A stretch of 64,000 nucleotides of DNA from Acorus gramineus (taxonomy: Eukaryota > Streptophyta > Magnoliopsida > Acorales > Acoraceae): contig JAUJYN010000024.1 in assembly GCA_030737835.1 (NCBI GenBank), positions 991,534 to 1,055,533 on the forward strand, read 5' to 3'. The translations under genes were made by a program, and so were the position numbers. Positions 1 to 11,615 of this stretch are shown in pieces. A model generated the notes under the pieces. That model was not told the DNA's origin and did no database searches. It was given only the letters and a program-made list of their open reading frames with translations. The stretch's first letter is position 1; each line of letters opens with the position of its first letter.

Positions 1-736
1 TCCAGGATGGACAAATGGTATTGCCCAACCAGAGATGGACACACAAAGTGCCCGACTAGGTCAAGACGGACTCCCGCACAAGTCGGGTGTTTAAATCCCT
101 GGTTGACCAGGGACGGACACATGATACTATCCGACCAAGGCAAGATGGCCGAATGCAAAAGATCCGACCTGAAGTATGACTTGTCCAAACCATAATACCC
201 GAGATGGAATACAGGTTAGCCATACGTCCACCTCTGAAAGATAACGGTTAACCAAGAAAATATTCTCTGACACAGGAAAAGGACTAGATGTCAGAAAATC
301 AATTGCAGAATGGTAATCTCTAGGTGACACATGTCCACAAATCCAAGAGCCATGTGGAGATTCCATCTCATGATATACTCATTCCACAATGTTGAGCTTG
401 GCACGCCCCTTCTCTAGTATAAAAGGAGGACATCTCCTCCTCCTCAAAGTATGCACTCCCTCTCTCCCCTACTGGTACTCAAGAATTCTATAGTCTTCTT
501 CCTCTTATCATGGAGAAGTCACTGACTTGAGCGTTGGAGGGGCGTTAGCCAGCACCACACTGGTGTGAGTTTCAAGTGTTCGAAGGCCGGAGAAAAAGGA
601 GGACAGTGAGCAGATGGAGCTTGCCCTGGATCATTGTGAAGAGGAGTCAGCATCAACATCATCTCGGTCCAACTTCAAAAGCCCGGATCTGCGTTGATCC
701 GGCCCAAGAGTGGAGGACCTGATTTCATCCACCACA
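1..736 (+). repeat. 5' LTR of TAT-1, truncated by window edge
   Basis: The sequence aligns with the 3' LTR from about 61317 onward, so about 185 bases of the LTR start lie outside the window. It holds a TATA box (TATAAAAG, 418-425) followed by a pyrimidine-rich stretch, the expected start of the transcript. It ends ...CCACA at 736, directly before the primer-binding site. Short repeated motifs around CCGACNAGGTC and GTCGGG occur in the U3 part. Confidence 0.9.
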
Positions 737-738
737 AA

Positions 739-756
739 TTGGCGTCGTCTGTGGGA
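739..756 (+). promoter_or_regulatory. Primer-binding site of TAT-1
   Basis: TTGGCGTCGTCTGTGGGA starts two bases after the LTR end. It is the TGGCGYCGTCTGTGGGA type seen behind many Tat LTRs. I do not assign the primer tRNA. Confidence 0.75.
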
Positions 757-794
757 AACGAGGTAGAAGCCGTTCCTAACTTCAAATCGAGAAG

Positions 795-1257
795 ATGGTG
801 ATGACGAGAACCCGATCGATGATTCAAGAGCAAGTTGCAGACGACGGCTGTGTGACGCCTGATGATCCACATGCACCGCAAGGCCAAGATGTAGGAGGAT
901 CTACTTCAAAACACTTGACACCGGAAGGAGGCCACAACTTCGCTAAGGAGCTTGAGGAAATGAATTAGAGATATCATCATCTCGAGAACCTGATGGAGCA
1001 GTTCCTAAGCGGCTAGGCGACGCACTGCCACCACCTCCTTCGGAAATATGAAATCAGGAGGCCCCGATCGGAACGGAGGCTGACCACGAAATCAGGACCG
1101 ACAGAGTCGATAAGCCAATGGCAGGAGTGGCGAATCGGTGTATTCCTCCGACGGAGAACATAGGCGACAAGAGAAAGAACATGTCCGGACAACCATTCCA
1201 CCTGAGGGAACCCAACCCAAGCCAGACAAGAAGAACATCATAACCTCTCCCCGCGTC
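795..1257 (+). pseudogene. TAT-1 gag, N-terminal fragment
   Basis: The first ATG after the primer-binding site (795) opens a frame of about 56 codons. A TAG near 963 ends it, a second TAG follows near 1014, and more frame damage comes after. The fragment is charged and shows no domain I recognise; this is normal for the poorly conserved N-terminus of Tat gag. It is cut at 1257 by insertion of NA-1, whose target duplication is gcgtc (1253-1257) against acgtc (13275-13279). The host gag resumes after 13279 and, past a solo LTR, at 16336. The stops fit C-to-T change of CAG codons. Confidence 0.65.
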
Positions 1258-2407
1258 TGTAGATACCCCAATTTTGACTGTCTAAAGAAAAGAAATCTAC
1301 TTCAAGAAGTATTAGAAAATGACCACATTTGGAAATCCAATAGAAAACACTTTACAAAGGAACAGAAGGAGAAACCCTGGCCCCAAACACTTAGAAAATT
1401 TAATGGCTAGAAATAGGTCGGCTACTCCAAAGTATCCGCCCCTCCTTCGATGGCTAAATACAACTAGCCGCCCCTTAAACCGCCCCCAACTGCTTCCCAG
1501 AGATGGGACATAAAGAAGCATTCAATGCTGATGATTGCGGTTTGTTCCAATTAGCCGCCCCTTCTCTAACGGTTCAACCTTAGTAACCGACTTAAGCCAC
1601 CGCTTGTTAGAGATTGGACGTTTGGCATGTCATCATACCGGCGGCATCTCTTAACTAGCCGCCCCTCCCTGGGCGGCTAATTACAACCAGTCGGCCCTAT
1701 TCGGGCGGCTGCATTAGGGTAGCCGGCCCTCACCTGAACACATCCAGGAAGCACAAAGCAGCTTTACTTAGGTGTGAAGTTACTTATCCTCACCCTCTTG
1801 TCCAACCCATGCTATTACCCAATGAACCATTGAGTGAGTCTTTTTGCAATCATGGTTACTTAGCCTCACCCTCTTATCCAACCCATGCCATTGTCCAAGA
1901 GGTAATCCTATGATCCTTTTCTACTATAAAAGGATGGGTAGGGGTGAAAACCAAAGGGTGGGAATTTTCATTTTTCAAAGTGGCGGACAATTTCATTTGA
2001 AAATTGTGTTGGAGAGAAAGAGAGAGGGAGAGCTTTAGTTGAGAGAGAAGGAAAGCCATTTTCCACCAAATTCCACTCTCCATAAACCCCCCTCTAACCA
2101 TTGTCCTAAACCTCTCTTAGCCCTAGCCAAACAAATCCAAATTCCTATCTAAGTGCTGCCCAAATCTAGAAGAAGAAACCACCAACACCACTTTCAATTC
2201 TCACTACCACCACCCTAGCCAAAGCCAAAACACTTCCCTACTTAGGTTCTACCCAAATCCAGAAAACCAAGAACCAGGTACCAGGCGGCTAGTCCAAACC
2301 AGTTGTCGGACCTAGACGGCTAGGTTCAAGTAACCCGCGGTTTACTGTTATTTATATATTTATAATTACTTACTTTATTTACCTGCTTTACTGATATATC
2401 TGCTTTT

Positions 2408-2592
2408 CGACCAATACTCGACGTTTCAACTAGAGGCGGCTAACACCCCCTGGTTGAATTCTGTATGGTGGTCACTTTCTTCTTTTTACAACTTTTATTT
2501 AGTTCTGCTATATATCTATTTTTTGACCAATACCCGACGTTTCAACTAGAGGCGGCTAACACCCCCTAGTTGAATTCTATACGGTAGTCACG
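2408..2592 (+). repeat. ~115-bp tandem duplication inside the NA-1 LTR
   Basis: Two copies of a block contain GACCAATACYCGACG, TTCAACTAGAGGCGGCTAA and a stretch ending in GGTGGTCAC or a variant. Each copy has inverted halves TTCAACTAG and CTRGTTGAA and so could fold. The 3' LTR carries the same pair at about 12773-12960. Confidence 0.75.
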
Positions 2593-3489
2593 TTTACATT
2601 CCCTCCCACATGTCAGCAGCCCCTTTCTCAAGTTCTTATCTAGCAGAAAAGGATTCCTTGTTTTTCACCTCTGTGTGTGGCAGTGTTATATATGTGTCAC
2701 TTTTAACATTCTGGTCACCGTTAGGACATTCTGGCAGTTTTTTGGTTTTTTTTTTCGTTTTTCGATCGGAACCGCTAAAATCTTGGACTGTTAGCTATCG
2801 TCCTGAGTTTGAGGACTCCGATTGAAAATCTAACTGCATATTATGTGTCCTGGTGACATTCCAAGCCACTCGCGAAAATTTCATCGAATTCCGGTAACGT
2901 TTCAGAATTTCGCAGTTCCGGGGCGTATCCGGGTTTTGACCGAGCGAGAAGTCATTGGGAGAGTTGACTTGGTCAAAGTGGGCCCATGACTTGGTCAACC
3001 CCTTTTGTTTTTTTGTGTGGTTGGGTTGACCCAAGTCAAATCTCACTTAAGCCTCACTAATCCTCTCTTAACCCTAATTAAACCTAATCTAAGTGGGGAT
3101 TAACCTATAAGTGAGCTAAATATCTTCTCTCCCCCACTATTCATCATCTTCCCCATTTGATTTTCTCTCTCCCTCTCTCTCTTTTTCTTGATTTTGACCT
3201 AGCTAGAGGGGTTAAAATCAAAAGCACAAAGAAGAGAAAGGTTAGATCTCATCCCGATCTATCCACCGGTGGTCTCGGATTCGAGTTCCCACGAGTTTGA
3301 CCCCCTCTAACACCCTCTTTTCTCCCCTGTTTTCAGCTGAGGGCTGGGAGAGATCGGGGTGGTGGTGGTGGCCCTTGAAAAAGTGTTTCGGTGCGCGGAG
3401 AGCAACCGAACTCCCCTTCCCTTCCTTTCCTTCCTTGGGTAAGGCTTTCTTTCCTTCCTTTCTTGTTTAGATGCTTGTTAGGAGGATGT

Positions 3490-4200
3490 TTTTGAGTTGG
3501 GGTGGCTGTGGGTGGCTGTGGGTGGCCGTTGGTGGCGGTCGGAGGCTGTTAGAGGCCATTGGTGGCCGGTGAGAGGTGGTAGGGTGGCTCGGGCAGGGTG
3601 GTGGGCTGTCCCGGGTAAGCTGGCAGGCAGACAGGGCAGCGTGGGCGTGCGAGAGGGCGTGTGCGCGGGCGTGCGCGCGGGTGGAGCTCGGTTCAGGCGC
3701 ATGCGGGCAGCGGCGCGCGCAGGCAAGCAGGCGCGGGCGGTCAGGCGCAGGCAGGCAGGCGCAGGCGGGCGAGCTGCGGGCAGGCGCGCTGGGCGCTTGC
3801 TGACGGGCTCGCTGGGCGCGTGCGGTCGGGCGCGCTGGGCGCAGTGCGCGGCGTGCGCGCGGAGCGCTGCGCAGGGGCGCGTGGACGAGCGGGTGGTGTG
3901 CGGGTGCTGCACAAGAGGCGTAGTGCGCGCAGGGCGAGCAGTCGGTGCGAGCGGGGAGTGTGAGCGGGCAGGTGTGCGGGCGCTGCGCTGGGGCGCAGTG
4001 CGCGCGGGTGCACCCGGGGCTGGTCGGGCGAGTGGTGCGACCGGGTGAGGCGAGCCGGTGGTGCGCGCAGGGCAAGGCGATGGGGCGCAGGGCGTGTGGG
4101 TGTGCGCGCGGGTTGCTGCGCTGGGGCGCAGTGGGCGCGCGGTGCACCCGGGAGGCTCGGCGGGGTGTCCGAGTGCTCGGGCTCGCGTGCGTACAGGCCG
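3490..4200. repeat. G-rich, GTGCGCGCGGG-type low-complexity tract in A1
   Basis: About 700 bp dominated by GCG, GGC and TGCGC runs, with strong G excess on the + strand. It lies between the donor-like GTAAGG at 3439 and the acceptor-like AG at 4290-4291. Long frames are open on both strands because of base composition, not because they code. Confidence 0.8.
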
Positions 4201-5086
4201 TATGTACGCTTGTCCGAGTGTTGTGTATTTTAATGTATTTTTGGATTTATTTGTATATTTTACTCACCGAATTGATTACCTTATTTTACAGATCTTGACA
4301 GACGGTCGCGCGATGACCCGATCATCGGTGAGTGGGACAATCCAACCCAGTAGGGAGGGGCTATACGCACTTGAGCGTGTACCGTCCTCCCCTGGGGCAC
4401 CATGGATTATATTAACTTGTTGTAGTGTGTAATCCATGCAAGCATGATAAAAATGTAGTATGCATGCTACCCTAGACTTTGTATGTTAGGGACTTGCACC
4501 CTTAGGATATGTGTAAGAGCCATGCATCCTGTCACCCTGTTCTCATGCTAGGAAGCCTCGACCTATGCATGCGTCCTATTAGTTTAATTTATTAAATTAA
4601 ATGCTAGCATGCCTTGTATAATATTATAGGGAGGGGCCTTGCGAGGTCAACATTGAGACCCGGGCTAGGGTACTCCGTGTTCCTTGTTTGGTTGTCGGGA
4701 TGTCCTATATCGGGACCTCATGCTGCCCTCCCAAGGTTTCTTTTCCCAATAATATTATAACCGTTGTAAATTATTATTATTATATATGTTCCCCGCATCC
4801 TGGTTATGCGCCCTGGAGGAATTCTGAAGAATTCATGGCATTAGAGTTGTTATGATGTGTTGTCTGCGGATCCGAGTGGATCATATGCGATGGATAGGCT
4901 GTTCTGTTCCCTTCGTTGGATCCGTGTAGAGACTACCCCGTCGTTGGAAAGGCTGTCTCGTGCAGGGGCTCCCATCAGTAGGCACCTCCTGATTTGGGAC
5001 GGACTGTGCTGAATGTGGGGGTGGCCAAACGGCCTACGGAGTGGGGAGAGACTATCGGTGGACCAAGGGTGACCATCACCCTAGTC

Positions 5087-5335
5087 AGCCCCAATATCCT
5101 ATGTCACCATATTGAGGGGTGAGGGTGAGGGTGTGGTGGGTCGGCGATGTAGCGACCCACTGGATTGTAAGTCCCAATATCCTTTGTCACCTATTGAGGG
5201 GTGAGGGTGTAGTGGGTTGGCGATAGCGACCCACTGGATTTGTGTAGTTAGTCCCAATATCCTTTGTCACCTGTTGAGGGGTGAGGGTGAGGGTGTGGTG
5301 GGTTGGCGATAGCGACCCACTGGATTTGTGTGGTT
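5087..5335. repeat. Three ~80-bp tandem repeats in solo LTR A1
   Basis: Each unit runs from GTCCCAATATCCT through GAGGGGTGAGGGTGAGGGTG to GCGACCCACTGGATT. The same unit occurs twice or more in the other A-type LTRs: 23515-23695, 26975-27140, 53145-53335, and 52440-52635 continuing at 55681-55805. Copy number differs between LTR copies. Confidence 0.8.
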
Positions 5336-6079
5336 CCTGCCATTTTGTGGCCTGAATAATAAATTTGTGGTTACTGATCTCTGGTGGTTAATATAGCTGT
5401 CATGCATGGGTTGTGCTGTTCACTGAGCGTGTGACTCACCCCTCGCATAATAATTTTCTCCAGAGTCTTCTGAGTCGGATCCAGAGGAGGAGCTCCCCGA
5501 GGGACTTCATCAGTAGCGGAGTAGCGCCACGTCACGCGAGTATCAGAGGCTATCAGCATCCCTTTTTGATTGTATGTGTTATATTCCGTGCTTGGGCACG
5601 TGTCTGTATATTATTTGGATGTCTTGTATATATTGGCTCTCACAGGACAGTTGATTATGTATTGAGTCTGTAATATGTTTTGAGTTACAGATTCAGTCTT
5701 TTAGATTTCGCTATTTTTGTGTATATATCATGTCAGCCCCTGCTTTTGTCTGTATTGTCATTTTAGCTGTTGTGTGAGTATGTTATTGAACTCCTGTTTA
5801 GACTGATATCATATATACACTTGCCGCGTCCCGGGGACGGCCGCCCTGGGGCGTGACCCCGTAGCTTAGAGAGGAGAACCCACACAATTTCCCCGCGAGG
5901 TGATCAACATCAACACCAAATTTTCTGCTTTTTGAGAAAGTAGGTGGCAATCACAACAAAACCCTCTTTCTGAGAAGTTGTCGGGCGGCTCAAAATGACT
6001 CTCCGAGCGGTGATCTGATCAATCGCGAGACAGACCAGGACCAAGTTCGCAGAACCCCCAAGTTTTACATACCGACAAA

Positions 6080-6098
6080 TTGGCGATCACGGTGGGAC
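6080..6098 (+). promoter_or_regulatory. Primer-binding site of NA-1
   Basis: TTGGCGATCACGGTGGGAC lies three bases after the LTR end. The complement, with core TCCCACCGTGATCGCCA, is the expected 3' end of the primer tRNA; the tRNA identity is not assigned. NA-2 has the same site with one change. Copies of the complementary core recur in the element's 3' region. Confidence 0.75.
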
Positions 6099-6300
6099 TT
6101 CCTTCGTGAAAAACGACAAATGGTAATCCTTTTCTGCATGCTAAGAACTTGATAAAACTGCTATTTCTGGGAAGTTCCGGTTGGCCCCCAAGCTTACTAC
6201 TTTGTCCGTTGCTTTACATTTGGTTGCACTAAGTTTCTTTAATTATCGCTTTATTTATTTCTTTTGAGACACCAATCAGAATTACTTTATCTGTCTCAAA

Positions 6301-8443
6301 ATGGCTCAATTCAATGGCGATAACGCCTTCAATAGCAAAGCAGAACAGTTAAACTATGAGAAGCAGATTCTAGGTCGATTAGAGGAACATATGAACACAT
6401 TAGGGTATCTTTTGGTCGAGGACATGCTAAATGGGTTGGTCAACCACCTCCAAGAGACCAAGACATCCTCTCAAACAAGGGACCCCTGTTACTGACCTAG
6501 TCACCCCACAAAATGCCCAACCAATTACTCCACCAAGGGCTTATCTAGGTGCTCCTATTTATCCTGTTACCCCTACTTATCCAATTGCTTATACATATCC
6601 AAATACTCCTACTTATCTAGTCACCCATATAGCTCCAATAGCCCCCATAACCACACAGGGTCCTTACCCAGTTTTGCCAAATCCAAGACCGCTAACCTAT
6701 TCACCCAGGGCCAAAAGTCTCGATGACACCATCTGGAGAATCCTCTCTGAGACAAACCCATCCACCCCCAAGCACACATCCTTACACCACCTACAACAAA
6801 TCCCTTCCGTCAGTCTCTCGGCAAATTTCAAAATTCCAAAATATCGTCGGTACAATGGCCTCGGAGACCCGGATGTCCACCTAAAAGCTTTTTATCTAGA
6901 CTCTCGTCCCTTCTTGGACAATGAACCTCTCCTTGTATACCTATTCCAAAAGTCCTTAGAAGGAGAGGCTATCCAATGGTTTTCTACCCTGCCAGTAGAC
7001 CATTTATCCAATTTTTCAGCCGTGAGTGACAAATTCTTGAGTCGCGATGGTTACCAAAGAACCAAGATCCCCTCTATCTCAGACCTCACAGCTGAACGAG
7101 TGGAGCATGGAGAGGACTTTGAATCCTACGTGTCTAGGTAGCGCACCCTTGTGCACCAAACTGGCCTGCAATTAACAGAGTGTCAAGAAATTGACATGAT
7201 GTTACTAAACTTGACCCTAGAACTGCGTACAAGCCTTTCGTACGGAGATTGCACCACCTATCAACTCCTAATAGATAGACACAACCGAATTCGACGCTGT
7301 GCTGGACCCCCTACCCCATTTAATCCCAATAATTGGTCAGGACCCTTTAGGAAAAACCCCATAACAACCCCCACGGTAGAGGGGATTACACGAAAGGTTT
7401 CGACACTCTACTCGAATGGACCACGAGCCCAAAATCAAGAGCCAGCTGCAAGACCGTATGCACCTGGAATTTTCAGATATGTACCGCCTCAGCAGGTGAC
7501 TTATCCTAACAATTTTTACTCTCGATCGACACCCGTGTCCGTGCCGTCACTACCAAACCCTGCAATCCAAAATCATGCAATCCAAAACCCTGCAGCCCAA
7601 AAACCTATAGACCAAAATCAATTCTCCCAGGCACAACCCATTCAGGCTTACAACAATTGTGCTAGAGTTTCTCCTGCCTATGCCCCTGCTCCACAAAGAT
7701 CACAAACCTTTGTTCCCCGGCAACAACTCCAAAGGAACACTGCTATTCCACCCCCATCAACCTATGAGTCTCTGGCACCTGAAATTATAGAATCTGCAGA
7801 ATGTCCCAAGCAGGACTCTGACGATGATGAAGAGTTTTTGGATGGAGAACTATTGGAACTCTTTTACCCTACTCCCACACAACCTGAATCCACCATCCAA
7901 ACCCTACAACTGGCTGAGCTTGAATCCCAATTGTTTATACATGCTCAAGATCCAATTAAATCATGGCCTATTGAACCTATCTTGACCATCTCAGATGACT
8001 CACATTCTGACTCATCAGATTCTGAGAATGACATAGACCTAATACAACCAATAGTGCATGTCCCCTAATCAGAACCGCTAATATTTAAAAATGCACAATT
8101 TGAAGGAGCAGTCGAGCCATCCCAATTGCCAGATCCACTCGACTTGCCATCCCATCTGTTTGAGGAGCTCCGCCCGGATTCCCCCGTCATATCCAAATCA
8201 ATTATTTCTGATCTAATCCATATGCCCCTAATTACACCAATTGAGGAGTCTTTACCCCCACTATCATTAGGGCCTCAGCATTATGTTGAATTGTGCTCCC
8301 TTGCTTCTGTTCAGTCAATAGTCGCCTCTATGAGGGATCGTTCTCTTTCTGCTAAGGATCTATGGCAGATCAAGCGCCACTCGCGCTTTCGACAGCATTC
8401 AAGCACTGTTCCTTTGAAACTGCTTCAATTTGAGCCTCCATAG
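6301..8443 (+). pseudogene. NA-1 gag polyprotein (Tat/Ogre type), broken
   Basis: The start is the ATG at 6301 (MAQFNGDNAF...), which lines up with the NA-2 gag start through LGYxxVEDM. The frame shifts near 6440-6480, then runs to 8443 with stops at 7139 (TAG for the Trp kept in NA-2) and 8066. The middle holds a retrotransposon gag core: FKIPKYRRYNGLGDPDVHLK, then FQKSLEGEAIQWFSTL and LTECQEIDMML. A Tyr/Pro/Thr-rich linker (about 6500-6720), a Gln/Pro-rich stretch (7400-7700) and an acidic tail (7795-8065) flank it. Gag forms the virus-like particle that packages element RNA. Unlike NA-2, no protease follows. At 8447 the sequence passes into non-coding DNA. Confidence 0.8.
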
Positions 8444-8685
8444 AGGACTCATCTTGCACCATCATTTTCTGGAGGCCATCCTCCAGCACTGTACACTACT
8501 TTCCCTTACAGCATGTTGTTTGTTTATTGCTTTCTTTATATTCAAAATCCAAAAAAAAAAAAATCTTCACAAAGTTTGTTTATTTAAGCTATTATGCATA
8601 CATTTAAAAGCTTTCAAAAAAAAACAAAAAAGAGTCTCTTGCATAAATTCAGTTTATTTCAGTTTCATTTTCAAGTTTTAAAAAT
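8444..8685 (+). other. NA-1 residual spacer where pol is deleted
   Basis: AT-rich spacer with A runs and a TTTAAAAGCTTTC-like segment. By position it matches the tandem-repeat array of NA-2 and may hold one or two degenerate units of it. No coding sequence is seen. It ends in the target duplication of the MITE. Confidence 0.4.
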
Positions 8686-9345
8686 GGGTTAAAGATGTTT
8701 GAGTCCCTATAAACATCTATAAACCCATATAAGTTTTTGTAAACTTGGGACATGACAATTACGTCCCTAGAAACACAGAAAATGTCTAACACATTCTACT
8801 GTAAAATTATTTTTTAACATATCATGGTTAAAATTAACCATGAGTGTGATTTTACTATAATACCCTCCACAATGCACAACATAGTGATTAACATGAGTTT
8901 TTTAACTTGTGTAATCACCTCATCAAAATGTCAAAATAAAAAATCTGAGTAATGTCTATAGTATAATAAATACAATACATAAATAAAATCAACTTCATAA
9001 TTATAATTGTTTGAAATAGAAGCAAAAAATAATAATAATGGAGTTGTACGCAACAATAAAGTCAAAATCCGCAAAAGAAAAAAAGTGAAAATGAGTTTGA
9101 TCAAGGGCAAGATGATCATTTAAAAGGATTATATGTTTTTTTCTATTTTTCAGTGATTTATATAAGTATTTAATTTCACAAAAATTGAATATTATTTGAA
9201 TATATCGTCAAATTAGATAAAAAAATTAATACATGGATTAAATTGACCTACCATAACAGTCTAAAGGACCTATATGTCCGACTCCAAGTTTGCAAGAACT
9301 TATATGGGTTTGTGGATGTTTACAAGGACTCAAATGTCTTTAACC
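8686..9345. mobile_element. Mutator-like MITE, 660 bp
   Basis: The termini are inverted repeats of about 60 bp starting GGGTTAAAGATGTTTGAGTC on the left and GGTTAAAGACATTTGAGTC as the reverse complement of the right. Flanking 10-bp duplications are TTTTAAAAAT (8676-8685) and TTTTAACAAT (9346-9355), one mismatch. TIRs of this length with 9-11-bp duplications are typical of Mutator-like elements. The interior is AT-rich and non-coding, so it is non-autonomous. It inserted where NA-1 has lost pol. Confidence 0.8.
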
Positions 9346-9388
9346 TTTTAACAATATATATATACAAAAAAAAAAGATAAGAAAAAGA

Positions 9389-9590
9389 GAAGGAAATTGG
9401 GGAGATGGTGCCCAAGAAAACCATACCATCAAGACAGCCTCATCCGAGGGGAAATTGCTACCAACATGGGAAGGACCCTATGTGATCACTCATGCCTATT
9501 CTAGGAATGCCTACCACTTGGTAAACGTCGAAGGGGGTGAGGTTTCAGGTCGGTGGAATGCACTATACCAAAAGAAATTCTATGCATATT
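9389..9590 (+). pseudogene. NA-1 integrase C-terminal tail
   Basis: Only the last part of integrase remains. It has PSRQPHP, then after a one-base deletion TWEGPYVITHAYSRNAYHL and EVSGRWNALYQKKFYA. These correspond to the GKLxPxWEGPYVV...VKKYYA end of Tat/Ogre integrases. The catalytic core is absent. NA-2 keeps the same tail at 40461-40111, so the truncation predates both copies. Confidence 0.75.
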
Positions 9591-11602
9591 TGTCAGTATT
9601 TGAGAAGTTTTACTCTTCCTTACTGTGAATTCCAGCGTTTAGTGCTTGATGACAATATTATGAAAATCCTGAAGATAGCCTGCATTTTACTTAGACTCAT
9701 ACCCGCCAATCATGCCACCTCCACTACACAAGTATGATTTAAGGCTCGGTTCACCTGATAAAAGGGAAAATTGCCTGCCCCATAGACTGGGGCAATTGTT
9801 AATTTTATTTTTTTAATTTTTTTGGGATTATCTTTCCCTTATTTTTAACTCTTACTTCGTGTCAACTAAGATTTACGAGAAATATACCCCAGACCTAGCA
9901 TACGTCCCAAAACTGGCTCTGGCACTATACAAACACTTCAAAAGAAAAAAAAGAAAAAGAAAAGAAAAGGGGAAGCAGAAAAGAACAGGGGTAAAAAACA
10001 GAAACGCCCCTCCCCCCCTCAAAAGGCTATGAGAGCCCAAAAGTTACACCCCAAAGTGGGTGACACTCTCTACTTTCAGCCTAAAAGCCCAAAAATTTTA
10101 GTATATACCCGGTAGGCTATACTTTTCACCCAAAAGAAAAAAAGAAGTGATAAACAGAAGAAAGCCAGAGGGACCTAGTCAAGTAAGATTTATGCTAGGA
10201 ATGAGGGAATTTTGAAGTGATTCAAAGAAGATATTACTCTCATCCCCATTCACCCACTCTTTTCCCACCATGATTAAATTAAACCAAATCTGTTGGCTAG
10301 GCAAAATTTCAACCAAGGGTGAACCTTTCCTTACATTTACAACAGCACACACTCTCACATGAGTCTATTTAAAGTCTTGCATATCTGAGGGATGCTTATT
10401 TGTTTGATTCTTGGCATATTCACAGAGTTTTCAGCATGTTTAGAGTAACGTGATCAAATATTTGAAAACTACTCCACTTGGAAACTCACCCCTCAAGCTA
10501 AACCACTTCAAAATGCCCTGGGCTGGACATGGGTGATCACAAGGTGCTCTCCCTTAAATTAGAAGCATGCCTTGATTAGAATGCTTAAAATTGCCCCCCT
10601 CACATCAAAGCATGCTTGACCATCAAAAATTGCCCCCCATGCTCATTTACAAATTGCTCCTTTATGCTTCTCAAGAAAAACTGCCCTACATCTCTTTTCT
10701 CGACATCACACAACATATTCTGCTTTCATACATGTCACGACACGCATGTGTTAAACTCAAACCATGATGAAATGCATGTAAAAGTTATCCATCTTTTAAC
10801 TCATATGCTATGCTCCAAACAAATCACATCACATGCATGCAATCCCACCATGACAACACATGCAAACTTTCAAACTCATGCTAGTTCGAATCCCACCGTG
10901 GCAGAACATGCATGCAAAAACAATGCTTTCTAAAAATCCATGCTCACATTTACACTCAGAAATATAAAACATGCTTGTTTAAATCCCACCATGATGCATA
11001 TGCATACAAGACATCCCTTTTGAACGAAGTTCAATTCTATCAACAATGCATGTACTCCCTGCCAACTTTTCAAACACACATATGTCCAAGTTTTCTATCC
11101 AAAGCCATGTTTTGGTTTATCTCCAGTACTTACTTGACTACACACCACTCTCTTGAAGTTTTATCACATTTCCAGTACAATTCAGTTTAAATTTCCTCAG
11201 TTCTGGTTCTTTTCCAAAATAATTGTCTCTCGAATGATCCATTCACCAAATCAAAACATTTTACTTGCTTTATGTTTGCGACATCCCCTTGATTTGTTGA
11301 GTTACCCAAGCACGGGTATGGTAGGCACAAGGAAACTTACGCCGGGCTGCTCCGTGCACGATGGCTAAGAACCCCGTCCGAGGATTAGATCACTCGCTTC
11401 ATTACTTTTACTCACTCGCCCACCTGGATCAGTCGTTAGATGACTATTCTAGTCAAAACCCAGCCTTTGATGACCTAAATTAAATCCCTGAATTGTATTG
11501 GTCATGAGATCAAGACTTCTTGAGGTCGGGCCGGTCAAAATAGGGGTCTCTTTCTCTTTATCATCGATCGAAGTCTTCTCGCTTCGCGCAAAGACTCCGT
11601 TC
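9591..11602 (+). other. NA-1 3' non-coding region
   Basis: No gene was found. The first part (9600-10170) and last part (about 11010-11602) are shared in order with NA-2 on the other strand. A purine-rich low-complexity stretch lies at 9946-9990. Between about 10260 and 11000 are four copies of TCCCACCRTG(A/G) at 10263, 10843, 10891 and 10984, inside loosely repeated units rich in CATGCATG. The 10891 copy follows TTCGAA and so resembles a tRNA T-arm. Confidence 0.6.
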
Positions 11603-11615
11603 GATGAGGGGCAAT
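11603..11615 (+). promoter_or_regulatory. Polypurine tract of NA-1
   Basis: GATGAGGGGCAAT directly precedes the 3' LTR start TGTAG at 11616; it is the expected plus-strand primer. NA-2 has GATGAGGGACAAT in the same place. Confidence 0.65.

Larger units (their letters stand above)
2684..5857 (-). mobile_element. Solo LTR A1 (long-LTR family A)
   Basis: On the + strand it starts TGTTATATATGTGTCAC and ends GGGGCGTGAC. It lies inside the NA-1 5' LTR. The 3' LTR of NA-1 (13040-13052) gives the empty site. The usual 5-bp duplication and the last A of the element are missing on the right, so a few bases were lost there. Landmarks: TATA-like TATAAGTG (3106), donor GTAAGG (3439), G-rich tract (about 3490-4200), 36-nt exon-like segment 4292-4327 between AG and GTGAGT, three ~80-bp repeats (5087-5335), acceptor AG (5462-5463). 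No internal region or second LTR is present. The strand follows the Tekay/Del-like reading (TGTCACGCCCC first) and is inferred. Confidence 0.85.
1258..6077 (+). repeat. 5' LTR of NA-1, interrupted by solo LTR A1
   Basis: The LTR itself is about 1.65 kb once the inserted solo LTR (2684-5857) is discounted. It has a TATA box (TATAAAAGG, near 1926) and many short inverted repeats made of TAGCCGCC and GGCGGCTA. One example is the pair of 9-base arms TAGCCGCCC/GGGCGGCTA near 1660-1682. A ~115-bp unit around CGACGTTTCAACTAGAG is tandemly duplicated (about 2408-2592); the 3' LTR has the same duplication, so it predates insertion. The LTR ends ACCGACA at 6077. Confidence 0.88.

Noticed and set aside
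3467..4432. Long overlapping open frames on both strands (up to about 225 codons) in the G-rich tract; the same at 21549-22468, 24951-26025, 36685-37175, 49187-49810, 51646-52187 and 54124-55052
   Set aside because: Arg/Ala/Gly/Pro/His-rich products in all frames come from GC-rich low complexity that lacks stop codons; no domain, and no frame is conserved between LTR copies.
5087..5335. GAGGGTGAGGGT repeats as telomere-like DNA
   Set aside because: The plant telomere unit is TTTAGGG; here the motif is part of an ~80-bp LTR repeat.
10880..10905. tRNA gene because of a T-arm-like TTCGAATCCCACC
   Set aside because: No D-arm, anticodon arm or acceptor 5' strand upstream; only the T-arm-like piece is present. 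It is kept as part of the PBS-complement finding instead.
10616..11368. Small His/Cys-rich and Thr-rich frames in the NA-1 3' region
   Set aside because: They overlap repeated CATGCA-rich non-coding sequence, have no counterpart in NA-2, and show no domain.
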